Source: Mermis nigrescens (lineage: Eukaryota > Nematoda > Enoplea > Mermithida > Mermithidae). From it: 64,000 nucleotides of DNA. This document shows positions 20,380-33,487 of the stretch, one piece after another; the first letter of the stretch is position 1, and the number at the start of each line of letters is the position of its first letter. The DNA is taken from NCBI GenBank assembly GCA_036768485.1, contig JAVLUZ010000521.1, positions 1 to 64,000 on the forward strand, read 5' to 3'. The notes beneath the pieces were generated by a model, which was given only the letters and a program-made list of their open reading frames with translations, ran no database searches and had not been told where the DNA came from. Made by a program: the position numbers and the translations under genes.

Positions 20380-21887
20380 TATGTTTCGCGGACGCATTCA
20401 AGTGACTGATGCAGAAAAAGCTGAAATGCTAACACCTGCGTGCTTACTCGCAGAGCAACGCACTGATGACGAATTACATAAAATTTGCATCGCGTTGAAT
20501 GATTTAACAACGAAAAAATATTGTGATGAATTTTTTCTTGTAAACAATGTTCTTTTTTGTCGTTTCCAACCTAAGCGTTTGCCAACCATCGTCCATCAAA
20601 TTGTTATACCAAAATCATTGCGTCGTTTTGTATTAACCGAATTTCATGATTCTATATTTGGAGCACATTTTTCATCGCGCAAAATTCTGCCCGCCATACA
20701 AATGCATTATTGGTGGCCGCACGCATGGAAAATGATGTGATCGCGTGGTGTAGGAATTGTGATGTGTGCTTACAGCGTAAGGTCGCATTAAATTCCACAT
20801 CTGTTCCTTTGCAACCAATCAAAGTTTCCACGCCTTTTGAACTTATTGCGTGTGATTGCTTGCATATGCCGCGATCCCCCTCCGGAAATGACCAAATCGT
20901 AGTTTTTATGGATTATTTTACCAAATACGTGGAAGCTTTTGCTGTTTCTGACATAAAAGCAACAACAATTGCAAATCTGTTGCTAAGAGAAATTATCCCG
21001 CATTACGGAGTTCCCAAAAATTTTTGACAGACCAGGGTTCAAATTTTACATCTACCCTAATTTTGGAAGTCTGTAAACTATTAAATGTTCAAAAAATATT
21101 TACGACCCCATATCAACCTCAGTGTGATGGCCTTGTGGAATGCTATAATCGCACCTTAATTGATGGATTGTCTAAATTGAGTGCACAAAACCAGTATGAT
21201 TGGGAGCAATTTTTACCATTTGCATTATTCGCGTATTGCGCAACTCCTCAATCATCAACTAACATCTCTCCTTTCAAAATGCTATATGGTCGCAAACCCG
21301 CGTTTCCTCTCGACACTTTACTTATAAATGACTTTGTGATAAATCCGAATTTACAGCCCATTGCGGAAAAATATGTCATCGATTTAAAGCTGACTTTACA
21401 AGATCTACATGAAATCGCGTCTAAGAATTTAGCGCAAGCGCGTAAGCAGCAAAAATCTCAATATGACAAATCTGTAACCGCAACTAATTTTTCTGTTTCG
21501 GATATCGTCTATCTCAATAATACCTCAGTAATTCAACCCGAAATCGGTAAATTATCGCCTAAACGTGTTGGTCCTTATCGAATTATTGCGTTACCTACAC
21601 CAGAAACTACAAAAATTGCTTATGTCTATAATCCTCTAATCACCCATCATGTTCATTGGAATAGACTTTTACCTGAGCCTAAACTACCATACTCGGATCT
21701 AATTGCCGAGAAGCACGCATATGTTCCTGGCAATTTTGTTTTGGTAAAACTACCACATCGCCCTCTCGCCCCAGCAGTAGTGATAAGTTTTGCAGACTTA
21801 CCGGGCAGGGAGCAAAAAGCAAGGGACTGCGCGCCAGTACGTTTATTAAATGGCTCTAAAACGGCACATGCCAGTACCATTATCTGA
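20380..21887 (+). pseudogene. Element 1 integrase
   Basis: The HHCC finger is recognisable (EFHDSIFGAHF near 20638, then CRNCDVC near 20753). The first catalytic Asp is in IACDCLHMP (20850 region), the second in TDQGSNF (21027 region), and Glu in CDGLVECYNRT (21124 region). A frame change near 20730 splits the finger. Another lies between the first and second Asp at a T5 run (21011-21015), and element 2 also changes frame at the equivalent T5 run. Near 21850 the C-terminal frame shifts again; the natural C-terminus (PLSDVFPFADPWL) continues under the start of the next ORF, as in element 2. Confidence 0.8.
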
Positions 21888-21908
21888 CGTTTTTCCTTTT
21901 GCAGACCC

Positions 21909-22988
21909 ATGGCTGACGAGGGTGCCCCATGCAAAGAGGCGCTCCTGGAGTCAGCTGGTCGCCGATTTACATTTGAAGGACGCGATCCAGCGACCCTAGA
22001 TGAGTTCTGTACGGCGTTGGTGGATATGGCCACCGAACGGGGGTTGGACTATCCAGACCTGTTGCCACAAAATGACGATCAGCGCGTTAATAGTTTAGAG
22101 GCATTAAGCGCAAAACAAATACATTATAAAAATAAAAATGATGCTAAGTACCACCGAAAACGTATAAATGAGCAGGAACTCTGGTGGGACAACACGTTTG
22201 GATGGTATCTGCTGGCGACCCTTCGCGTGCCAAAGCAGAACATTCTCCAAACCGTGTTAGTCACCAATGACCAGGACTCGTATTCTGGCTATTTTAGCTT
22301 TGTTACAGCCGTCAAACCTGATACATGGCAAATTGTTTTTAGGCTATGACTCTGAGTTTGTAAATGACAGAAAAACTCGAAATTATAAAAATTGGGACGA
22401 GCGTTTTAAGCAATTTTGCCCACGTATCAGGACACTAACGGACCATTTGTCCGTTTCATTCAGCTGGCCAGTGCATACGGCCATGTGTTCTGTTGGAATG
22501 TATCTTGCTTTCCCAAACCACCTTTTGGGTTGCACCAATTACTAGCAACGTCTCTCTCGGACGTACGGTTAGTGTGCCACAACCCGTCGCAAGATAAAAT
22601 TGCGTATTTTCACGTTTTTGGACCAACGTTCGAACAAATTATGGCAATTCCTGATGCCAAAATTCGCCGTAATCTGCATTGGAAAAATCCTTTCAAGGCG
22701 ATTTTCATTAACATACTTACCAATGCTTACACGTTCACTCGACGCCAAAAGATTACAGCTTACTCGCATAAGCTAAAACGTTTGGCAGAGTTTTTCTTCG
22801 ATATGTTTATCAATAAAAATGACCCTGACAATTGGGGTCAAGCGTGGAGCTTACCGCTAACACACAATATGCAGGTCTATATGGCCTTAGATCCTTTGAT
22901 CACTATCGACGTCTTCATATTGATGGAGGCATGCTCACAAAATAACCGAATTAACGGAAGATATGAAACCATTGCCCTTTTCCTTTAA
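21909..22988 (+). pseudogene. Element 1 exonuclease-like ORF (extra retrotransposon gene), frameshifted
   Basis: Starts at ATG 21909 in the CCATGGCTGA context also used by element 2, overlapping the integrase C-terminus in a different frame. It is split over three frames (21909-22349, about 22320-22440, 22416-22988). The conserved blocks are LGYDSEFVND with an Asp-x-Glu, GPFVRFIQLASAYGHVFCWN, KIAYFHVFG, LKRLAEFFFDM, and GQAWSLPLT followed by MALDPLITIDVF. These follow the order of DEDDy-type 3'-5' exonuclease motifs (RNase D/EXD-like). The conserved Tyr of motif III appears as Tyr before MALD. It lacks a clear motif II Asp, like element 2. Confidence 0.6.
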
Positions 22989-24711
22989 AGATGACGAATT
23001 ATACATTAAAAAAGGTGAAACAAAATCGAACGTGCAATGCCCATTGTCTCGCACGCCTTTGCAAGGCCAGTCAACCAGCTTGGTGGCTGAGGTCACTGTA
23101 AGTTTGGATGGCAAAGAAGTTGTAACGCCGTTAGACTTCTATACGCCGCTTCCACTGACAGAAGCAGCCATAGCCGCGGCTACTTTGGTTGACACAATGG
23201 CTACCAGCCCGTTGCATGACAATGTTAGGGAAAACCCTAACTTAGCGGTTCATAAGTTGCAGGCCAATGCCAGCCTACAGCTGGGCCTGCCCGTAGCAAC
23301 TGTTTCCCAACCACCAGTTGTCAGTGCAATTTCGCCAGCCTCTGCGACTACCTCGCAAGCTGATATGCAATTTGAATCTCCCATGGTCGGAATAGAACCA
23401 TCTGAACCCACGGATCAGGCAGACTTATCACCCAAACGTCTTCTAATCGCTGTGTCGGATTCTGAAACCGAAGACCAAGCGAATTTATTGCCCTCCAAAA
23501 CTGGACGTATTTTAACTGCTCCAGGAGGTGCCATTCTTGTAACACAAGCGATCCCTTCGCAATCACTCGCAACGCCGTCGCACGCATTTTTGGGTACCGG
23601 GCCATTGCTTCCTTTACCAATGTCGCAGTCAGATTGGGCAGAACGCCACCCTGGGCCTGATATAATAATGACTGAAATTTAGGGTTTGCCTCTGCAACCA
23701 CAACAAACGCTGCCACCCCAAGAGGCGCAGCAGGCTGCGCTGTCAACGCAAATCGCGTCGCAAGACGTGCCACCAGCTGCGTTAAATTTGTCTTTGCAGC
23801 ATACTGGTGCTCGCTTTAATGCACCTATGCCTATGACCAGTATATCAGATACAGTCGTGCGCGCACAGCCACAGGGTATCCAAAATATACCATTGGATGC
23901 GGATGTTGCAATTCCTCCGCACATACAAGCTATGCGTGAACGCGCAGCAGCCGAACAAAACGCACAGGAGCAAAACCGCTCACGTTATATGACACATTTC
24001 TTTCAAATGATGGAAAAGTTGAGCCGTGACGCACCGTGCTATATTGTCCCTGACGTTTTGCACAATTTGCGCACCTATTTGGGCGAAATTGAAGGTTCTC
24101 GTTTGTATGACAAGCTGCTAGAACTTGCTCAAGTGCATTTCAATAACATTTATGCAGCTCCCTTGAGTTATGCGTCCATGGCCAACGCACCCCAACGTCC
24201 TCTAATTTGGACAACCAATGCGCAGCCCACAACAGACTTTGAACGTGGACCATTGCCCCGTTTTATAACATAAATGAGCGTTCTTCAACGCCTGTTTTTC
24301 CCAGATGAGTATTTTGTGCGCAACTGTTTTTTCATCACCACCGGAATGATGCTTTATGAGGTTCCGCTGGAAAACTTGGTCATTCACCAAAACCTCAAAC
24401 CACTGAGTGTTGTGAGTGAAAACCAAGCTTTGAACATCCAACCAGAAATTCTGCCGCACCAAGTGTGCCCGGCACAGGACCATTTAGCACCGTTGCTGAT
24501 CTCTACACGCCAAATGATTGATGTTTTTGATAATTTCCGAGAATTTCAAAAAGAATATGAATCGGAATACCGGTTCATGCCAATCTTTTCATCGATAGAT
24601 GTCATGCACGTGCAAGTGCTATTAGAATTTTTGGACAGAAGGTTTCACTTTTTTGCTTTCGCTTACAGAAGCACCGCTATAGCTTGGCGTATAGTAAAAC
24701 AGCTGCGTTGA
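22963..24711 (+). pseudogene. Element 1 second extra ORF, N-terminal and middle parts
   Basis: One reading frame from 22963 to 24711, interrupted by TAG at 23680-23682 and TAA at 24271-24273. The beginning (LPFSFKDDELYI) aligns with the C-terminal part of the element 2 exonuclease ORF (PGFTFEGDE), so exonuclease and second ORF may once have been one protein. The middle is Pro/Ala/Thr/Gln-rich. The region 23985-24711 is conserved with elements 2 and 3, notably FFITTGMMLYEVPLENLVIHQ and RQMIDVFDNFREFQKEYES, then AYRSTAIAWRI. I recognise no family and see no signal peptide or membrane helix. Confidence 0.6.
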
Positions 24712-26045
24712 ATTTTGCATGTGGCTTTCCTTAGCCCGTCTTACACGCCAACGCCAATTGATGCTTTTCCGGAGTTCCCACAATTGGCTGAATGGATTGA
24801 AAATCTGACAGAGTTGCACAGCATAATCCGAACCATTCGGCTACAAACCAATCCACCAATTGCTGTTCCCGTGCAATTTGATTGATTTAACAATCGCCAA
24901 AAATTGGCTTTTTACTTAAAACACCGTTTGCAACCGGAATTAGAAAAATCCGCAAAGAGAGACAACAGGCCTCTTTGCAAGATCCGCGTGGGTCTACGGC
25001 AAACCTTGTAAGGCCTGAAGTTGATCTGTCCGTACAGGCACAAATTGAAATGCAAAAAGCGCGCATGGTTATTGAACAGCGCGAAAGAGAAAATCTCGCT
25101 ACCGAACTTCCGAGGCATGTGACGCGCTTGCGTTGCGCCGGTTTGCTTACGGTCGCCTCAGGCATTTGTCAAATGCCGGAAGACGAACATCGTAGGCAAA
25201 TAAATGAATTTTACGACACAAAATCTGAACGCACAATCCGTCGTTTGAAAAATCTAGAAAAAGAACGCGTAAAAAGGCTTGTTCACGCGGAAGTCTGCGC
25301 AAAATTGCAAGCACATGCTAGCCAAAGGGGCCACAGGCAGCAAGATCCGCAATTGTCCCGGCAATTGCACACTCAACTGCAATCGTGTTCACAATCACAA
25401 TCAAAATCACAAATAAAACCTTATGCACAGACACAATCGCACCCGCAAACCCAACTGCGGCAACAACAATATTCGGTATCGCGCTCGCATTCCGAGACGT
25501 ATTCAGAGGCAGATGCTGGTCATATGTTGTGCTCGCAACAGCAGCAGCCTCGCGAATACCATCAACAAGCACACCGCGGAACTCATCAGGGTCGGTCGCA
25601 ATCACGCCAACGTCAACAAGTGGATCAATTGTTTTATTCACCGTCGCACCAGGGCCAACCAGCCAATCAGGTCTATTCGCAACCACCACCTCGACAAGAG
25701 CCATTATTGCCACAACCGTGGCCCGCTACTCAACCAAAAGAGCGGTCACGCAATTCTTCTTGCGAACAATCTTATGGATTTAATCTGGAACCATATTTAA
25801 TGCCGGTTCCACCGACACCACGTCGTTACGTGGATGACTATGACGATGACGACAACAAAGATGACCATCGACCAGTTGATCCTCATCGTAGTTTACGTCA
25901 ACACATGTATGGACGTAGGGAATCACCATATTGTGAAAGGGAGCGTTTGAATATGCGTCGCGAAATGGATTCGGATCGCGAATATTTCCAACGCCATCGC
26001 GGTAAACCGCGCGGCTCGAAGGCCAATTATCGAGATCAATATTGA
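24712..26045 (+). pseudogene. Element 1 second extra ORF, C-terminal Gln/Ser/Arg-rich part
   Basis: After the TGA at 24709-24711 the frame continues with SPSYTPTPIDAFPEFPQLAE (conserved with element 2), hits a stop near 24880, and shifts near 24940 into a 356-residue open frame. The conserved VDLSVQAQIEMQKARMVIEQ block opens that frame. The rest is very rich in Gln, Ser, His and Arg (many SQSQ, HPQTQ, RQQQ runs) and ends with Arg/Asp/Tyr-rich repeats. Such a tail suggests RNA binding or condensation, by inference only. No ATG opens the frame near its start. Confidence 0.5.
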
Positions 26046-26764
26046 ACTTTGAAGTTCGAAAGTATAAACTCTGCAATAGGCGTCGACTCGACCAGCAGCT
26101 TCTTTGTTTTTCGTTTTTTCCTGATGTGGATTCCAGGACTGTTTCGCCTTACGTTATTTTTCTTGTTGTTTGACATTTTTTGCATCAAAATATTGCTGTA
26201 ATTTCTTGATTTTTGGTGCATATTTTTCTCGTCAGTATCGCATAATTACATTCCTCGTTTTAACGTTACCTCATATTTTAAATTCGCCTATGTCTTTAAT
26301 TTTTTGCTTGTGCATTATCTTGCCTTTTAATCTCGTGTCTTAAAATTTTTGCTCAAATTGTGGTATTACTATTTACATACCTTAAATCATTAACGGACAA
26401 GGGGTTTTTACACCCAATCTGAAAATCTTTTTAACTCAAAAATTTCCTTCCCCGAGAACTGAAGGGAGGCAAGGCGCCAGAGTGGGTGCAAAATGGTACA
26501 ACTCTGGGCGCAAGAACTTCGTGGAAAAAGAAAAGGAAGAATTGCTCAAACAACTTGATGAGCTGAAGCAAGAATTAGCTTTGTTGAGAGTGTTCCTGAG
26601 TGTGAACGAGGCCATGCGTTGGCGTTATCGTTATTACTATCATTATTTTTATTTTTGTTGTACGTTTGCTCAGGATGAGGCGTTGCAGATGCCAGGCATT
26701 GTTTATTGTAACCCCTGAAAAATTCTCCACTGCGTGTCAAAATTTTTTTCTATACGTGGGGGAG
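26046..26764 (+). other. Element 1 3' untranslated region with polypurine tract
   Basis: About 700 bp without a supported gene. A frame at 26482-26718 has a short heptad-like EELLKQLDELKQELALLR but no ATG. The last eleven bases, ACGTGGGGGAG (26754-26764), are purine-rich and directly abut the LTR start, as expected for the plus-strand primer site. Confidence 0.55.
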
Positions 26765-27814
26765 TGTAACTGCGAGAGTTACACGTGGCAAACTAGTTTT
26801 AGCAGTTTGCGGTAGCCATACCAAAAACAGCTTGGTTCTGTATCGGTTAACATAGCCAAATACGAGTAGCTATTGCGCGATAGTGTACTTGTGGCTATGC
26901 CTTCAGTTTCTCAACTATTCCCAAGTTTTCAATATAAAAATCAACAAGATACTTGTCCGGTAAATCAGAATTAAGTGTATGCTAATAGTAATTGTTTTAC
27001 TCATTACCGCATAATCGTATTCTAGAAGATTCGATGTGAATTAAAAGTAATCTCGTTTAATGTTAGTTTGTCGTAGACTTATGGTTTACTGTAGCAATCC
27101 CCTGATGGGATATTAGTCTAGTTGGTTTTGACGATTTGACTCGTTGGCTTGTTTTATTTGTAGTTAGCTTTATTGTTGTTTTCCCGGCTGTAGGCTGTGT
27201 GTACATATCGAATAAAAGATAAAAACCCACCCAGGGGTCTTCTTATACCGAGGGTGAGGTCGGTGCTCCAGTCGTCGAGGACTTCTTGATATTTGGTGGA
27301 AGGAATAGGTAATTTTTGTGTGATTATTTATTTCGTTCAAAATTCAATATTCCTTTCTCAATCCCAAAATTGGTCAAAAATATTATTTAATCTTTTATGA
27401 TGACTGATCAGCTTAGAGCTCGTTGGTGTTGTTTTCAAATTTCATTGTGCTTCGTACATTAGGAACCAAAAACATTTCTGATTGATTCGAACCTCGAAAA
27501 TAATTTAATTCATCAACTTGAGTGGGATTGAGATAGGTCAACTGACCTTGCGGCAATACCGGGATTAGGTAGGTACTCTAGGACCTAGGGCGTAGCTGCT
27601 GAGACTCCCGACGAAAAGCGGTCAGCAATATTAGGACTGAGGGAGTCAAAGCCGTAGGTCTACAAGGGTCCAGAAGGTCGAAGTTTCTATAACTACGCTG
27701 ATCGGGGCCAGCGCTAAGAGCAGATTTAAGTACTTAGGTACCTAAGTAATCCCAAAGGTGAATACACCCGTGTCCGTGTTGCTTCAGTAAATACGGACCG
27801 GCTCTGTATTTACA
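26765..27814 (+). repeat. Element 1 3' LTR (right end uncertain)
   Basis: Starts TGTAACTGCGAGAGTTACAC at 26765, directly after the polypurine tract. It contains an AATAAA at 27209-27214 suitable for polyadenylation. With no 5' LTR for comparison the end is a guess: the TTTACA at 27809-27814 is the first suitable CA-ending site of plausible length (about 1,050 bp). 27815-27977 shows nothing recognisable. Confidence 0.5.
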
Positions 27815-27977
27815 ATAAATTTTGTTATAATAATTTTATCCACATTCTAAGTAAAAATCTCTTGAACTCTTTAGTTCTTCTCTCCACACAAGGACTCACT
27901 TCTTTTGAATTCTCTCTTTTGTCATAATATTCCACATCAACTCCTGCCGGCTTGTTATAAAAGCATAGCTCTCATTC

Positions 27978-29241
27978 TGTAGAGATTCCTCTACACGCCG
28001 TTTTGCTACGATGGTTCAACGCGAAATTTCGTCTTTTGCGCTACGATATACCTACGCATCCACGACTGATTGCCCCAGATGTACATATTTGTGCTCAATT
28101 TCCATACGCACGTACACAACCATTAAGCGTAACGCTTAAGCGGCTTGCCTGGGACCATCTTCCTCCTAAAAATTATCATATTTTCATTCCTTTCCCACAC
28201 ATAGTTTCAATCAAAATCTAGGATAGAAAAGTGGGCACTCGTGCTTAATGCGGCTTGAGTACAAATTGGTATGTGTGTTATCATATCTTACGTGTACTTA
28301 AAGATCATAAGTGTGTGTCTCATATTTGTGCCTATCTCATTTATATATACCTTTACCGTAAGCTTTTACCCATATGCCTATTGTCCTCATCTGGTATCCA
28401 TTCCATTTTTCTTTGTTCGTGTCTACGCCTCTTTTTGCATCTTGTCTAAAACTGTGTACGAGTGCAGTTTTTGGCACTTATTACGATTTTCAAAAGTCTT
28501 TTTCGACACAGCATTCTCGCCAGCCCATCTGTGCTGTGCCTTTTTCTTTTATGCCTCGCGTTGAGTGAGTCTCCATGAGTGCCGTCTTTTTGCTTGGCTG
28601 CAACATCACATCATTCTCTTTTAACGTAGTGGGCACGCTGTTTTTCCGCCCCTACGTTTTTGTTTTATCATTCGTTTTTGTACGCCAACCGGCGTACTAA
28701 TTGTATGTCCTTTGGCTGGGCTTTGCGCTCCTATTAATTATATTGTTTGATTTTACTTATTAGCGTAACACGACAGACAACAGCATGTATTCTCCATGCT
28801 GTCGCTTTTTCATTGCTTCATAATTTTTCTGTCCAAAAATATTGTAAAAAATATTGATTTATTGAACAATGATTGGGCTCGGTTCGAATTTCCGTGCTGT
28901 TGAATTCTGTCCTTGTGCTACACTACATTAGGAACCTCAAATATTTTCAAGCACCGGAATTCGGTCCCAAAACAAGTTAAATAATAACCCTTTTTAGCCC
29001 TCATTAGGTTACTGGGAAACTTACTTTATTTAGGTAATTAATCTCAAAGGGGTTAAGTAAGTAAGTTTCACTAGGTGCGTGCATAGAGGGCTGGGCTACC
29101 CTGAACAGGCCAGGCCGCTTACCCCCGAGTTGCCGGCTGGTGATTGACCCCTAAAAGGGCGAGAACCCCCGTGTGAGCGCATAAGCATAAGTTTTTGGGG
29201 TTAAGTAGGCAACATAAACGTACCTTTGCTCTACATTTACA
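27978..29241 (+). repeat. Solo LTR of the element 3 family
   Basis: Runs from TGTAGAGATTCCTCTACACG to CTCTACATTTACA and matches, in inverse orientation, the LTRs at 30781-32057 and 38521-39801. There is no internal region on either side. The flanks ATTC and TTTC are a 4-bp duplication with one mismatch. Solo LTRs form by recombination between the two LTRs of an insertion. Confidence 0.8.
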
Positions 29242-29415
29242 TTTCTAAATATGATTTTGTGGGCTTAAGAAAGCGGACAACAGTCTTACTTTCTGTCATA
29301 TGAAGGTAGAAAATTTTTCAAAAATGAAATGAAGATGGTGAAAGTGGACTAGTTGGCAAAGAAACTGATATGCCAGAAATATGTATAAATGTATGTAAAT
29401 ACTTATCTAATTCAG

Positions 29416-29705
29416 AAGTCAGAAAACTTTGTAGGTCCGGAGACCCGCCACTGGCTAGTGTTTGGTTGTTCTAAGCCGAATCAGTGCTCCATTACCTATC
29501 AAATGAGCTGTTTTATCCCAGAGATGAAACTCATCTTGACGAAGTAAAGCGCAAAAAGGCAAATGCTAAAATTAGCAACAATCGAACAACGAAAACGCGC
29601 TTGAATGGGAAAAGCTATGTAAAATAGCAGTGCAAGTGCCACTTCACTTACACCACCCTCTTTGAAAAGAGGCCCTTTGGGGAGCAGCCTTAAGGGATCA
29701 TTGTT
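29416..29705. repeat. Dispersed repeat, diverged copy
   Basis: Shares GACCCGCCACTGG, GAGATGAAAC and AGAGGCCCTTTGGGGAGCA with the two copies at 30100-30683, in the same order. 29242-29415 and 29706-30099 show no gene or recognisable element. Confidence 0.5.
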
Positions 29706-30099
29706 AACATTATTATTATTGTGACAGATAAAACCAGCTTAAGCACACAAGAAATAGCCTATGTACGTGATAAGCCTACCTAATTTTCAACTCAGAATCA
29801 AGAAAGTCAAAGTCCTTGTGCTAATTAACTAAATCTTACTTATATTGACCGTTGATTAATTATAAGTACTTTTTTCCGTCTAATTGCTTTTCCTAATTCA
29901 ACATACTTATTTGACAAATTCCGCTCAGTTGTTACTTTGTCTATGCTCAACTTAGTTACTTCTTATTTTTTCGGCACTTGTCTGCATATCTTATTCACTA
30001 CGCTATTTATTGCTTCGGAAACTTTAAAACTATTTTTAAAAACCTATTATCGCGAAGTGCATCTCCCCATATACTTAAGACAGATTTAAATATCATATG

Positions 30100-30683
30100 T
30101 GTAATTGAGAAGCCTAAAAACTGGACAGATCCGAAAATCCGCCACTGCACAGTGTTCAATCGCTTTCGCAAGTCGAACCAGTGCCCAATTACCCAAAAAA
30201 TTGCGCTATTTAAGCTGGAGATGAAACGTTATCTCGATGGGTTAGAGCGCAAAACAACGCACAAAAGCTATAAATAGCTTACACATCCAAACAGCAAAAC
30301 ATGCTGATATGAAAGCGCTAGAGTTCGATGAGCATGTACGTGCACTGCACTTACACCACTCCCTCTTAACATAGAGGCCCTTTAGGGGAGCAACCCAAAG
30401 GGATCTCCGTGAGACCTCCAATGTAATTGAGAAGCCTAAAAACTGGGCAGATCCAAGAAGATCCGCCACTGCGCAGTGTTCAGTTGCTTTTGCGAGTCGA
30501 ACAAGTGCTCAATTACCCAAAAATTGCACTATTTAAGCCGGAGATGAAACATCATCTCGACGGGTTAGAGCGCAAAAGAATGCGCAAAAGTTATAAATAG
30601 CTTACACATCCGAACAGCAAAACATGCTGATGGGAAAGCGCAAGAGTTCGATGAGCATGCATGTGCACCGCACTTACATATGT
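30100..30683. repeat. Tandem pair of ~320-bp repeats
   Basis: Unit 1 (30100-30421) begins GTAATTGAGAAGCCTAAAAA and ends GTGAGACCTCCA. Unit 2 (30423-30683) begins the same way and is cut short. They carry CAAAACATGCTGAT and GAGTTCGATGAGCATG blocks in the same order. Non-coding; open frames over them are not conserved. The 97 bp up to 30780 show nothing. Confidence 0.7.
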
Positions 30684-30780
30684 TATAACACTAAGCATTC
30701 AGTCATGTTAATTTAGTTAGTGTTAAGTTGTGTGAATTCGGGTTTTTGTTTACAATTGGTTTTTATTCGGCAGTAAATAT

Positions 30781-32057
30781 TGTAAATGTAGCGCAGCGCC
30801 TACATTCACATCTTACTTAACCCGAATCCTAACCTTATGCCCACGTCTGAGGGTTTACGCCCTAGCTTGGGGTCGCTAACCTCCTAGCGGACTCGGGGTT
30901 AAGTGGCCCGGCCTGTTCAGGGTAGCCCAGCCCTCTAAGCACGCGCCTAGTGAAACTTACTTACCTAATCCCTTTGTGATTAAGTACCTAAATAAAGTAA
31001 GTTCCCGGGAAAGCTAATTGAGGGCTATTATTATTTAACTTGTTTTAGACCAAATTCAGGTGCTTGAAAATATTGAGGGTTCCTAAGTATAGTGTAGCAC
31101 AAGGACAAAAATTCAGCAGCATGGAAATTCAACCGAGCCCAACATCGTTAATTAAATAATTAATTTTTAACAATATTTTTGTACAGAAAAGTTATGAAGC
31201 AATGAAAAATCGACAGCATGGAGAATACATGCTGTTGTCCATTGTGTTATGCTAATAAGTAAAATCAAACAATATATTTAACATGGGCGCAAAGCCCAGC
31301 CAAAGGACATACAAATGGTACGCCGGTTGGCGTACAAAAACGAATGATAAAACAAAATGTAGGGGCGAAAGTACGCATACCCACTACATACAAGAAAACT
31401 ATACGTTGATTGCATTCAAGCAAAAAGAAGGCACTCGCGGAGACTCACTCGACGCGAGGCGTTAAAATAAAACTGCACAGCACAGATGGGCTGGCGAAAA
31501 AGCTGAGTCAAATATGACTTTGAAAAATCGTAATAAATGCCGGAATACCATAATGCCATCCAAACTGTGCTTGCATGCAGTTTTAAACAACACACAAAAT
31601 GAGGCGTATTAAGATGAATAAAGAAAGTTGAAATGGATACACGAATATAACAATAGGCCTATGGGCAAAAGTCTATGATAAAAGTATGTAAAAACGAGAC
31701 AGGCACAAATATGAGACACACACATATGATCTTTAAGTACAAGTAAGATATGATAACACATATATCAATTCGTACTCAAGCCGTATTAAGCACGAGTGCC
31801 CATTTTTCTATCCCAGATTTTGATTGAAAATATGTTTGGGAACGAATGAAAATATGATAATTTTTAGGAGGAAAGTGGTCCCAGGCAAGCCACTTAAGCG
31901 TTACGCTTAACGGTCGCGTACGTGCGTATGGAAATTGAGCACAAAAATGTACATCTGGAGCAATCAGTCAAGGATGCATAGGTATATTGTAATACACAAC
32001 AAACGGAAATTCCCATTGATCCAACGCAACGCAACGGTGTGTAGAGGGATCTCTACA
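30781..32057 (-). repeat. Element 3 3' LTR
   Basis: Runs TGTAAATGTAGCGCAGCGCC to GGGATCTCTACA on the + strand, so TG...CA ends, 1,277 bp. It matches 38521-39801 with moderate divergence and many small indels, so the insertion is old compared with element 2. Confidence 0.85.
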
Positions 32058-32447
32058 CTCCCCGGGTATCGAGAAAAAATGGCACGCAGTGTCATTTTTC
32101 AATGCGCAACAAAGTTTGCTGCGCAAACTTTTTGCGCAAAACGGACTCGGCGTGGAGTCAGGCGATGCAAACAAAATACATTTATATGCACAAGTGTATG
32201 CACAAAAACGAATGAAGTGACGTACTGCAACGTCAAACAATTGAGCTACGGGAGACAAAAGACGATGCGTCAATGACGTGTTGGCAATGGAGTGTTGCGC
32301 TACATATGGAATGACAGATTGCCCAGGACCAGGGAGAATTTTGAATGAGAAATAATTTATGATAGAAGGGCAGGTCACTCGGCTCAATTAGTATTGAGTA
32401 AGAATGGATTAAATTATGGACAAATTAAGCACATATAAGGACAAGGA

Positions 32448-32716
32448 CACACCTGGGCGTGGGGAGGTTTGGGGGTATGCACCCCCCAGAAACCAAAATA
32501 CCCCCCCCCAGAAATCAAAATACTCCCCCCAGAATTCAATTTTTGAAAATTTTTTTCGCTTTTTCCGCAATTTTTTGATGCCAATGGATAGTGCTTGATG
32601 AGAAACGTCGAAAAATGGTGTTTTTATCACCATACCACCATTTTTAAGGCCATTTTTTGACCTTCAATAAAATCTTGCACCCCCCCCCCCCAGAAATTTC
32701 TTGCTGCCCACGTATG
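32448..32716 (-). mobile_element. G-tract hAT MITE, copy 3
   Basis: CACACCTGGGCGTG to GCCCACGTATG with perfect TSD GACAAGGA (32440-32447 and 32717-32724). Reverse orientation. Confidence 0.95.
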
Positions 32717-32724
32717 GACAAGGA

Positions 32725-33487
32725 CAATAAATGAATTAAAGACAGACAAATACAATGAAATAACAAAATGTTTTTGGAAAAAGATGGAAAAATATACATG
32801 GTAATAAAAATATACATTGGAATAATATGAACAATGGAGATACGTAAAAAGATTTTAGAAAATGTCCTATAAGAGAGAAAAAGGGTGCTTGGCCACAAAA
32901 AATAACTAGTAGTTACAAGAAAAAGAAAAATTTAAGCGAGAAAAAACGAATTATGTGATATGAAAAACAAATGAACTGCTGACGGACATCGAAGTCGATC
33001 TGTGCTATTGAATTCGGCGAAAATGTCTAGTTTTGACGATCTGATTGATCGTGTGAGGAATAATGTGAATGACTAGTCAAAACGCGGTCATCGCGGCGAT
33101 CCAATCCAGAAATACGACGTTTTTGTGAAACATTAGTAGATGACTGCTGATGAACTATGCGGTTGACAGTCGAACACAGAATAAATGCTGTAGCGCGTCG
33201 GTCAGACTAACACAGCATAGAATAATTTTGCTGGTCACTCCTGGCTCCTTGCGGCGGAATAGTAGACAAAATCGTGGCATAATGATGTGTTGCTGAGCAG
33301 GATGATGGTCCTGCAATTGCATAACCGGTAAACACGGCGCGGACAAAGCAGTTGGCGCAACAAAACGTGGCGCAACAATATTGCCACATCATTGAGAATC
33401 AAGATGCAAAGTACGCAACAGACTAATGCGAGCGGTAATAGACGGGCTAATAGTTTGTTGATCGGTCAATCGCCAAGCAGTGGTGGC
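32725..33487 (-). other. Element 3 internal DNA, no clear gene
   Basis: Corresponds by position to the 3' end of the second extra ORF and 3' UTR. On the - strand around 33000-33120 a short Arg/Ser/Asp-rich stretch resembles the charged tail of the element 2 protein, but it is too short and broken to annotate as a gene. Confidence 0.35.

Larger units (their letters stand above)
15912..27814 (+). mobile_element. Element 1: decayed Ty3/gypsy retrotransposon with extra 3' ORFs, 5' end lost
   Basis: Gene order is gag, protease, RT, RNase H, integrase, exonuclease-like ORF, unknown ORF, polypurine tract, 3' LTR, all on the + strand and collinear with element 2. Homology to element 2 begins at about 15912, inside gag, so the 5' LTR and leader are missing. 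Frameshifts and stops occur in most genes, and a MITE sits at 17554-17819. Although decayed, it is a separate lineage from element 2, so features shared by both are informative. Confidence 0.85.

Noticed and set aside
26482..26718. Short heptad-rich frame in the element 1 3' UTR
   Set aside because: Begins with GTG, has no in-frame ATG before the heptads, and I found no counterpart in element 2.
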